Shown here piece after piece: positions 25,199-35,300 of a stretch of 64,000 bases of DNA. The stretch is from Tricholoma matsutake (taxonomy: Eukaryota; Basidiomycota; Agaricomycetes; Agaricales; Tricholomataceae), in contig AP026547.1 in NCBI GenBank assembly GCA_026075535.2, positions 5,146,001 through 5,210,000 of the forward strand. The letters are read 5' to 3'. A model generated the notes under the pieces. It did no database searches. It was given only the letters and a program-made list of their open reading frames with translations, and had not been told where the DNA came from. The position numbers and the translations under genes were made by a program. Each line of letters opens with the position of its first letter. Positions within the stretch are counted from its first letter, which is position 1.

Positions 25199-25370
25199 CT
25201 ACAAACATTCTGATATGTCGATCCATCAGCCCCTATTGTACTCTCACCATTCTCACAGTCAATACCCCTGCGCAAACCATTGTCGCAGTTTGCACCTTTG
25301 TGCAAACCAGTTGCGCAATCGTTGCACCTGCGGAAACGATTGAGGATGTCTTTGCATGCCCATTACCAAT

Positions 25371-25430
25371 CATGGCCTGATGCAGACACCACTTACTGAG
25401 CATGGCCTGATGCGGACACTATCACTGATT
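25371..25430. repeat. Two direct copies of a 30-bp unit
   Basis: Copies 25371-25400 and 25401-25430 both begin CATGGCCTGATGC and share most positions. No function evident. Confidence 0.6.
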
Positions 25431-26256
25431 GATGGCCATCTCCCCAAATGGGAACACGACCCTGGATCTGAATTAGTGCTAGGATGGAAGGGGCTCCAAG
25501 TATTTTAGAACATCGCATGCCTTCCATATATATACTTCGGCCTTGCACCGGACCCCTTAGAGGTTTCTCTTTGGTTTTCCCTTGCAAGGTATGGGTCTTT
25601 TCCTTGTTCAATAGTTATTGAATCTAATCTTTGGTTTTCCCTTGCAAGTACTGAGTTCTTAGGACTCTGATCATAAGGTTGCGCTTACACAGGCAGAGGG
25701 TGGCTGTTTGACAAATGGTGGGTGTGCATGACAATTGAGGCAATTGATGGTTGACTCGGACCTTCACATGCCTTTGCAATTGGCAGAGTGCAGACAAAGA
25801 GATAATTGTGAGAATTCATCAGATTTCTGTTACTGGCCACCCTCTAACTCACATATCAATCTGAAAGTTTTTGTAAGCATGTAGAGCAACAACAACAACA
25901 ACAACCATCATAGCCCTCCACTCATGCGGGATTGGGCCGTAGTTGCTCACTGGTTGCTCATTCCAACTGTTACAAGGACAGGACTTTTGTTGCTGTTGAC
26001 AGGCTCAATTCCTGATACTGCTTTATGTGAGGTTTTGGACACACACACACACCATGACACAAACAACATCACATATCCCACTTGCGAGCCCTCCACTATT
26101 ACTGTGCATTCCACCACCACTGCTATGGCCTCTTAGCAGGTGCCATCTGTCCTCATTCTTTGATAGCAATGACAATGACACCCTATATCACCTGCCTCAA
26201 TGCCTTCCAAACTGAGCAGATTCAGCCACATGCACATGCTTTCAGCTACACAAGAA
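25431..26256. other. Non-coding island sequence left of the Copia element
   Basis: Contains two copies of CTTTGGTTTTCCCTTGCAAG (near 25570 and 25629), a (CAA)6 microsatellite near 25889 and an (AC)n run near 26040. Short ORFs have no recognisable family. This is the sequence into which the Copia element inserted; its continuation lies at 31934-31963 and from 42382 on. Confidence 0.45.
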
Positions 26257-26261
26257 GGACC

Positions 26262-26552
26262 TGTTGGAGCAGACTATATATGCTGCACAGGGGAAGAGAC
26301 AACACGTTCCTTACAACCTACCTGGGGTTTAGTTAGACTTACAGCTAGGGGTTAGCAGAGGTAAGAACACTATATTCTTACTACAGTACAGGTTCTCCTT
26401 ATATACATAATAGTAAGGATATCACATGACTCCAGAGGAATATGCATATGAAACATGTATCAATATTGTTAATTAATGTGGGAGAATATGCACATGCAAC
26501 AATATTGTGGGAGAATATGCACATGCTACAATATTGGTAATGAATTTCAACA
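26262..26552 (-). repeat. Copia 3' LTR (291 bp)
   Basis: Matches the other LTR with few substitutions but carries an additional 29 bp: the segment beginning GTGGGAGAATATGCACATGC is present twice here and once in the partner LTR. Confidence 0.93.
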
Positions 26553-26621
26553 CCCCCCCTCAAACTGTAAAGCGCTCTAAGCAGCTAAGTTTGAACCTCA
26601 AAAGTAATTCCGAGAGAGTCT

Positions 26622-29600
26622 CTAAATTTCCTGAATAGAATGGCACCAAGGTTCTTTGTGAACATTATCACTTCCAGGAATGAAAATGACTGTGACTTTG
26701 TCATTTTCTATGCATTTGCGGGTATAGTGGTAGTGAATGTCTACATGTTTGGTCCTTCTTTCCTGAACTGGATTTGATCCAATAAAGATGGATCCCTGAT
26801 TATCAGCGTAGATTGGTATGCGCTTCAGTATATATCCAAGTTCCTGGAATAAGGACTCTATCCACACTATCTGTCAACAAGTGTCGGAGAGAGCCATATA
26901 TTTGGCTTCTGTGGATGACAGTGCTACAGTTTTTTGTAAACGGGACTGCCAGCACACAATGCCACTTGCTAGAGTAGCAAAGTAACCTGTTGTAGATCGG
27001 CACTTGACAGTGTCAGCTGCCCAATCAGAGTCTGTGAAGGCCTGTAGCCCTTCAGATTTCTCTCCATCGTAGACTATGTTATATTTCTGGGTTCCCACCA
27101 GATAGCGCATGATGTACATTGCTTTGTCTAGATGTTCTTGGCTAGGATTAGCTGAGAATTGCGACATCCTGATTACCACATAAGCGATATCAGGTCAGGT
27201 TCCAAGCATCAGATACAATAAAGATCTGATCACAGACTGATATTTTGATCTAAGCACCGTGTTTGGCATCACTGTGTTTTCCAACAGTTTGTAACCAGTC
27301 GGGAGCGGAGTGGGGGCAGCTTTGGCATTTGTCATCTCAAACCTCTCGAGCACTTTGGCGAGATATTCAGTTTGATCGAGTTTGACTTTGCTTGCAGTCT
27401 GGGTGATGCGCATGCCTAAGAATTCTGTGACTTTTTCAGTACTATGGCACTCCCAATGCTTCAGACAAGCATTCTTCTTTTCATCCACAAGTTTCTTGTT
27501 CTTCCCCATGAACAAGCCATCATCAACATAGACCAGCACAACAACAATGCTGCCTGTCTTAGGATCCTTGTGTATGAAAATGCCGGCATTGGAGCTGGCG
27601 TGCACAAACCCAATGGTGCGCATAAATGCCTCTAGCTCTTTCCACCATGCTAGTGAGGCCTGTTTAAGGCCATACAATGCTTGGCATAAGTGCATTACTT
27701 TGCGCTCTTTTCCCTTGAGTCTGAAACCCTCAGGTTGATCAATATAGATCTCCTCTTCTAGTTTGCCATATAAAAATGCAGTTTTTACATCTAGACCGGT
27801 CATATACATGCCTTCTAGAGATGCAAGTGCAAACATGAGGTGTACGGTCTCGTAGCAGACTACTGGTGAGAAAATCTCATCAAAGTCAACACCTTTGACT
27901 TGTGAAAAGCCTTTCGCCACCAGTCTGGCTCATTTTCTTCCGTCCGATTTCACGGAGAAAACCCATCTATTTTTGATTGTTTTTTGATCATGTGGAAGAT
28001 CGACGATGTCATAGACTTGTCGCTTGCAAAGAGCCTCTAATTCTTCATGACAAGCCTGTTTCCACTCAAGTTGCTGCTGCCGTGGTAGGCGCGCAATATT
28101 GTGAAATTGGTTTGGAACTTGGCTTATTTCACTTGATGGTGTGACTGCTTTTGACAACAGCCAGCGAATAAGCTTATCTCCACCTTCCTTGGTTATCTTT
28201 TGAATATAACCTGCTTTGTCCAGTTCCCCCATTGGGTGATCATGTTCTTGATTATTGGAATTGGGCACACTCTCGTGGGGTGCCAAACTCGGTCCAGCAA
28301 CCGGTTCTTGCTGTTGAGATCATGGTCGTGTTTGGTTATGATCCAAATCTTGACCCACAGATCGCTTCCAATATCAATCACATGCAATGTCTCTCTCTAT
28401 GTCAGAGGGGAGTTGCTTCTCTCCATAGGTATTGCTGGGATGGTTTGGGATGTTCCTCTGCCTGCCTGATCGATGGGGCAATTGCTGCTATTCCTGTTGA
28501 TCTTCACGTCTTGGACAAAAGTCCTCAGTGGTTACTGGAGGCAGCGGAGGAGGAGCATCAGTTGCATCATCATGCACCTTTTGCTCGCTTGGTACATCAT
28601 CATCATCATCATTTTCTGATGATGGAGGAAGGGGCAGATTTTGTGGTGGTATAGAATCATCGCCATCCATTCCAGATGAGTGGTCGTCATCTTCTGGTTC
28701 TGGAGGTGGAAAATCACCAAGGTCTGTCTTGGCAGGAGTTTTAGCTCCGGGACAGCATGGGAACAATGTTTCATCAAATAGTGCTGTAGCACCAATGAAT
28801 ATTGCACCATTAAGTCGCATGAAATGGTATGCTTTAATGCCATCTTCTAATCCAAGGTACGTCATTAACTCCGATTGAGGAGCTAATGTGGTTGGACATT
28901 TTTTCTTGGGTAGATAGACGTAAGCACTGCAACCAAAGACCTTCAGATTGTTTAGATCTGGGCGGACCTTTGTCAGGTCCTCAAAAGGTGTTAGCCATTT
29001 CAGGCGCCTTATTGGGGTTTGGTTTTATAGGTGTGTTGCATGTTCAATGCAAAATTCCCACCATGATTGTGGTAGACAAGCGGTAAATTGCAGGGTTTGC
29101 GACTTTTCCATTATTGTCCTTATGGCGCGCTCTGCGCGCCCATTCTGTTGGTGAACGTGGGGTGCAGACATCTCTATTTTGATGCCAAAATCCTTGAGCA
29201 TATTTTGTAGCTCACGATCTTTGAACTCCCCCCCTGGATCAACACGCCAGTGCTTGATTGTAGTGCCATACTGGGTCAAAGCCATTGCCTGAAATTGTCT
29301 AATCGCTGCAGCAGCATCAGACTTCTTTCTAAGGCACTGGACCCAGATATGTGATGTCTTGTCATCCAGAAATACAATAAAGTATTTATGTTTGTGGTAC
29401 GATAGTACTGGGAGTTCCTTTAGATCAGAATGTATTAATTCAAAGGGTTTCTCTGTGCGTGAATTTGATTTGGGAAAAGATTTTGATGACATTTTCCCTT
29501 CAGCGCACCCTGGACATATAATTTTGTCTTTAGGAATAATTAAATTCCTCAGGAATTTGATGGTGCTATTAGGCATTTTCCCTAGCGCCTCTTTGGATGG

Positions 29601-31439
29601 GTGTCCAAGTCGCCTATGCCAAGTCAAGTAGTCAGCGACATATATGGTCGCAACATTGACCTTTTTGGTGCTCATTATATGAGTCCGAGCCCAATAAATT
29701 GTGTCACTTCTCCTAAGAGGGACACAATGCATAATTGGGTTTCCTTTCTCGATAAATGAAATGTGTGCAGAGGAACCATGCACATCACTTCCGTCTTGTA
29801 AGAAGACGCCCATTGACATTAATCGAGTATTAATGTCAGGTATGTAGTAGACGGGGTATAATCATGTTTCATGCGTCTCTGACTTCCCATGACATACTAC
29901 CTGATGTCTAATGAAGACTGCTCCTTTTCCTACTATATGAGTAGTACCTGTGGCTGTTTGAACCAAGGTAGAGTCCTTTCTTGGTAAAGGCTTGTAAGAA
30001 GCGAAATCTTTCATTTCACCAGTGAAGTGTTTTGATGCGCCTGAATCCATGATCCAGTCAGCACCTTTCTTACAATTTCCATTTGCACACATAACACATA
30101 TATTAAGATCTAAATAGTTCCATGATACATTTAATAGCGGTAAAATTTCACATGAAAAGTTCGCTGTAATCATTGGAATATTAATCTTAGTGCTTGTGGC
30201 AGGGAAAACGACTGACCTGTCATCATATCCTCCTGTTCCAAGCAGTTCATCGATGAGCATCTCATTGATGGCTTTCCATACTTCCTCATCAGAAACCGGA
30301 GGTTCCGATCCGAGGGAGACAATGTTGTCTTCTACCTCCATGATCCTTGGTTCTGGTTTGATCCTCCTCCTCTTACCTTCTCGCACTGTTAGGTGCTCTT
30401 CCAGCGGTCGCAGATTTTTTGCACTGCGCGGAAGATGCATTTGCTCGAGGGTGTCTCGAGCTTGCTGATATTCGGTGTAAACCGAATGAGAGGTAGAGGC
30501 CACACCTGTATATGCCTGTGCAGGCAGTCAGCGGCGAGGATCCCTTGTGGGAGTGTGGTCATGCTTTTCAATGCGCTGAATGAGCGGCATCAGTGGTATG
30601 ATGGTGCCATTACCATTTATGGTAGTAAAGGCACTGGAGGCAAGGTGGGTATGTTTCTCTTTAGGCTTTTCCTCCTTAGTCTTTTTGTCCCTGCATCGTC
30701 CACGTTTTCGGGACGAATCTCCATTGTTGTTTTGCCCTTCTTTGGGCTGCCATTTGGGGTTTCCCCCTTTGTGTTTGACAGCAGAAAGTTTGTTGGCCTG
30801 AAACTGGCCAGCGGGCTTTCCTACTGCCATGTGCCTTGAGGCTTCAGCAACAATGGAGTCCTTGACATGTTTAAACATCAAGGCACTAGTAGCAGTCATG
30901 TTAAGGACCATGGCAGACAAAGAATTGTACTCACGTGGCATCGCAGCAAGTAGGATCATTGCCTGAACTAGTTCGGGGATGGCAATGTTGGCAGCCATGA
31001 GGTGCTCGAACTTGTCAGCCATCTTAGCAATCTCTGGTGCGGGATTTGCAGCCGGAATTTTGATTGCTATTGCAGACCTAAAGTCTGCAAAGACTTGGGA
31101 GGGGCCATTGACACCATAATTGGTGTGAATGAGGTCCCACACCTCCTCAGCAGTGTCCTTGGTGTTGGCATGCTGCTGAATGGAGGGGGCCAGGCAGAGC
31201 ACTAGGCTACCAATAGCCTGGTCATTTTTGTTGCTCCAGGTCTGGAGCTTGGTAGTAGCATCCGCTACAAGAGTAGCGTTCATCGCTGTCAAAGGAGGTG
31301 CTGGAGGCGGTTTGATTTCCGCCCCGCTAGTTATCTGCCAGAGGCCCTGAGACCTGAGCCATGCCTTCATGGAGTCAGCCCATTGAATGTAATTTGAGCC
31401 ATCAAAAGTTTGTATGAGTTTTTCAAGGGTTGAAGACAT
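26622..31439 (-). pseudogene. Copia Gag-Pol polyprotein, one frame with seven premature stops
   Basis: Start at MSSTLEKLIQTFDGSNY (ATG at 31439; an in-frame Met at 31472 is possible), a UBN2/Copia-type Gag, then a basic tail with no clear zinc knuckle. The protease has DSGAS at about 30047. Integrase: WHRRLGHPS and CPGCAEGK form the zinc region, and HSDLK, VDPGGEF and GRAERA the catalytic DDE. RT: WVFSVKSDGRK, FLYGKLEEEIYIDQPEGF and VYVDD. RNase H: FTDSDWA, ALSSTEAKY and YADNQGS. In-frame stops fall at 30528 (TGA), 29862 (TGA), 29025 (TAA), 28488 (TAG), 27930 (TGA), 27195 (TGA) and 26874 (TGA). At 27930, 27195 and 26874 the family has Arg, so CGA to TGA is the simplest origin. The normal end is TAG at 26622. 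Confidence 0.93.
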
Positions 31440-31654
31440 GATTTTGTGGTGGCAGCTGTTATAACCGCTCAATCAGTCTTTTATCCAAGAAAACATGTTT
31501 CACAATCTCAGGAAAAAACACTCCTTCGGAGTGGTTAACCCTAGTCAACCTAGGTTTTAAGTGCAGCTCACAGGGAGTGCAAGGTTATAATTTGGAGATG
31601 ATGAAGTCAACGTCGTTCGCAGCCAATTAAGGTGTGTTCACGACGTGCCCAGCA

Positions 31655-31666
31655 GGGCCCATAACC
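31655..31666 (-). promoter_or_regulatory. Copia primer-binding site, half-tRNA type (initiator Met)
   Basis: On the minus strand GGTTATGGGCCC directly follows the 5' LTR end. It is the reverse complement of GGGCCCATAACC, the anticodon-loop region of eukaryotic initiator tRNA-Met, as in Drosophila copia-type priming from an internally cleaved tRNA. Confidence 0.8.
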
Positions 31667-31928
31667 TGTTGGAGCAGACTATATATGCTGCACAGGGGAA
31701 GAGACAACATGTTCCTTACAACCTACCTGGGGTTTAGTTAGACTTACAGCTAGGGGTTAGCAGAGGTAAGAACACTATATTCCTACTACAGTACAGGTTC
31801 TCCTTATATACATAATAGTAAGGATATCACATGACTCCAGAGGAATATGCATATGAAACATGTATCAATATTGGTAATTAATGTGGGAGAATATGCACAT
31901 GCAACAATATTGGTAATTAATTTCAACA
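31667..31928 (-). repeat. Copia 5' LTR (262 bp)
   Basis: TG...CA ends, abutted by the primer-binding site on the inner side and by the GGACC duplication outside. Differs from the 3' LTR by a handful of substitutions and the 29-bp unit. Confidence 0.93.
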
Positions 31929-31963
31929 GGACCTCTGTACCATCCACACTCTCTGTCCCACTC

Positions 31964-32161
31964 TGTGGTGACCTGGGGCTTGACCCCGCATTTGTATATA
32001 TTATATTTCTTTGCTATTGACCTGGCTGGCCCCTATAAAGGGACCAGCCTTCTATTTTACATAAGCGATCCTTTACTACCACCTCGAGTACACACGATAA
32101 TATACAATATTTGTGTTTAGCTCCTGCATGGTCTTAAGGGACCCCCCTCCAACTCACAACA
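31964..32161 (+). repeat. Gypsy 5' LTR (198 bp)
   Basis: Begins TGTGGTGACC, ends CTCACAACA. Contains a near-symmetric core with GGCTGG and CCAGCC arms around CCCCTATAAAGGG, which also supplies the TATA box (TATAAA). Confidence 0.95.
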
Positions 32162-32388
32162 GTTTTTTAAACACCCAAACTCGTATAGAGTTAAGCTCGA
32201 CATCGCCCCATCAGCGATCGTCATCAACACAACCCTGAACTTCTCCCGCAAAGGGAGAAAATTCTCAATGCGATCAGCGACAGAAGCATATCCATCGCTA
32301 GGACCTGAATCAAGTTTCTTTTGCACTCGACTCTTTGCTTTTCGCCCGCTGCTATGACCGAAAATTTTTCTTTTCTCTCCATTGCTGA

Positions 32389-35300
32389 AGACTGTACAAC
32401 AAGACCGACACCATAGCCTACACCAAGGCCAAAACCAAGAACAAACTGAAGCCTGCTCCTAAGCAGGCCGCGCAAGGTAACTCTCATCCGTCGCCATCAG
32501 GCTTGGATTCTCCTTGGCGTGCACCGAGAGATTTAACTGGACCCCATCCACTCGAGGCGCATACAAGCACCTCGAGAAACAATGTTTCCCCTACTAGGGA
32601 TACCCTCAAAGCGCATACAGCTGCTTTGAGAAACATCAATTCCTCTGCCCTTGGACTACACCATCAATGGGCCACCATTGAGGACGCTGACAACAGTGAT
32701 CCCAAATCCAGAAAATCTTCCTCATCGAAAAACAGTCAACGAGACTCTCAACCTAACCCAGGACCTCCTCCTGGTTTGCTGAACCTTTCTCCTCTGGATG
32801 AATTGACCCCAGAGCCCAACAATAACCAGGTTACCCCCAGTAGTGGTATCGATCTTCCCTGCAACAACCAGGTGTACGATACACCTGGATTATTTCCTGC
32901 TGTGTGGCTGGATTTAACACCATCAGCGCCCGCAACACCGATGAACACTAAGGATCGGCTGCGCCGACAAGAAGAGAAAAAGCCCCTCAAGAAACCTCGA
33001 GAGGATGAATCGGACAAAGAGTTTGGAGCTAAGCACTTCGCTCAGATCGCGACGGATATGTTTACCCATTGCATGGATGCAAGAGATTTTGAACCTATTA
33101 AGTTGGAAAACCAACTTAAAGATCTGGCGTTGAGTTACACCAGACACTTTTCCGGTAGGAGTATATTTAACCCTACCATCCCTCGTCCTGCCACAGCGGA
33201 ACAAGATCCCAATCCTATCCTACCTCGTTCCACCAACCCTGTGGAACGAGAAGATCCTTCTGCACATAGACATGGTTCCCCACGTCTACAAAACCCCAAG
33301 TTATCTCGTGAAGTACCTTCTAAGAAGAAGGTACACTACATCAACAACAACAGGATCGTCCTTCAAAGGATACGCGATGGCGATATCCAGGACGGACATC
33401 CCACCTCAATCCCCGACCAGGGGATCTGCTTCGACAAAGATGGTCAACCTTGGGATAAGGATGACACTTCATCTCGCCATCAGAAGTGGGACATCCCACC
33501 CTCTTGAAATTCCAGACAGCCTGCACAGAGTCACGCAGGCCATGGAGGACCACCAGATGGAGATGGATCCGGGGGTGATGATAATGAAAGTGATAGCGAC
33601 TCGACATATAGCATGTCAAGCGACAACAGTACCAATTATTCTTCCCAGATAGAGGAAGAGGCGTCCCACAGAAACTTGTCGAATCATCGATGAGAAACGT
33701 GGACTCACAATTCTTCCAGACGTACACCGTCTGGACATTCTGGTACCCAACAAGAGCCAAATAGCCCTTACTGGTCTACATCTTCCCATCCCGATTCTTA
33801 TTGAGAAAAAGGCTCTCGCCGTCCCTCAAAATATTTGAGGGACATCCATACCAAGATACATAGACAGATCAACAACAAGGTCTCTGTCTTGACAGAAATT
33901 CCTACCACTGGAGGCAAGAACCGTCCCCATGTTCCCAATCCATCAAAGTACAGCGGATTACCTGACACTGAAAGCTTTGAAAGATGGCTAAATGCCCTTC
34001 TTCGGTGGTTGAAGGTGAACAAGGTATGTGGCCCTGAGCTGGACTCAGACCGTATTGAATATACGGCGATGTTCCTTGAGAACACTGCCCTCACTTGGTT
34101 TGAGGAAAGCGTTGATGGTGCATACCGCCCACGCTCAATCTGGACTTTCAAAGAAGTCATCACTGGCCTATACAACTGGTTTGTGCATGAAAATGCGACG
34201 CATGACGCGACCGATAAATTCTGGCACGTCGAATATAACACCGAAGAAGGCGTTATGGGCTATTACCACAAACTGGAGCAATATGCTACCAGGATGATAC
34301 AGGCGCCTGATCCTTTTACGTTCAAAATGCAATTAGTGACCGGATTGCCCACAAGCATCATCTCCTTTGTACTGGACAAAGGATGCTCCGCTGAGACAAG
34401 CTCAGTGCAAGATATTCTACACTTTGCCTGCCAGGCAGAGGAAATAGGTAAAATGAGAAAATGCTTCAATGAAAAGAAGCATATAATGGATTCCACCAAG
34501 TCGAAGAGCGCATCCTCTTCGACTAAAAGTTCTAAAACAAAAGACCCTTCACCTGAATGGTCTCATGAATGATCCCGAGATCATTCCCAAAAACACGATA
34601 AGAACTATCATGACAACTCTAAATATCCGGGTTTGAAGTATCCTACCAAGGAAGTTCGAAGTCATGGCGACAGCGATCGCCATAACAAAGATCATCATGA
34701 TACTCGACATTGCTCATCTGGAGGAAAACCATCCAGACATTCCGGATCCAAATCAGACAAAAGGTCTGATGACAAGAAGACCCCAACTTGTTACAGCTGT
34801 GGAGGTCCACACTACTCCACAGATAAGGGCTGCCCTAAATACGGACAGCCAAAACCATCGGCTAAGATGTACGCCGCTCGGGAAGGATCAGGCTCTACGA
34901 CTGATCTCCAGACATCCAGTGCTCAACCGAGCGGTGATCACCACTCAAGTCCTACCAGGGACTTGGATTCACACTCTGCGACAAGTGAATGACTCGCCAC
35001 AGCATACAGCGACTCAGAGGACAACACTCCCTCTGAGTATGGGTCTGCGTTGTCAGACATGAACCCTGACGGTTCTCAGTACAGTTCAGAAGGCGAACTG
35101 TACAACTTGGAATCTGACACTGGAGATAACCCCAGTGAATATTCTGGATCAGAGCACTTTGGTGCAATCCAAGAAATCCTTTCGGAGTATGACTCTGATA
35201 GTTGCCCATCCACCCAATTGGTATCCGACTCAGAGGAAGACTCTGAGGATGAGACGGAGAAGAAATCTCCATCATTTTCTGAAAGATTAGGCATCATGAT

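Larger units (their letters stand above)
26262..31928 (-). mobile_element. Ty1/Copia LTR retrotransposon, complete but decayed
   Basis: Both LTRs start TGTTG and end CAACA and are flanked by the 5-bp target duplication GGACC (26257-26261 and 31929-31933). Reading on the minus strand: 5' LTR, primer-binding site, Gag, protease, integrase, reverse transcriptase and RNase H, a purine-rich tract (complement of CCCCCCCTC at 26553-26561), 3' LTR. Integrase before reverse transcriptase defines Copia order. The single long frame has seven stops and no frameshift, so the element is full length but cannot make its polyprotein as written. Confidence 0.95.

Noticed and set aside
25128..25340. CRISPR-like array from repeated TTTGCGCAA words
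   Set aside because: Repeat words are short and irregularly spaced, there are no constant spacers, and the host is a eukaryote.
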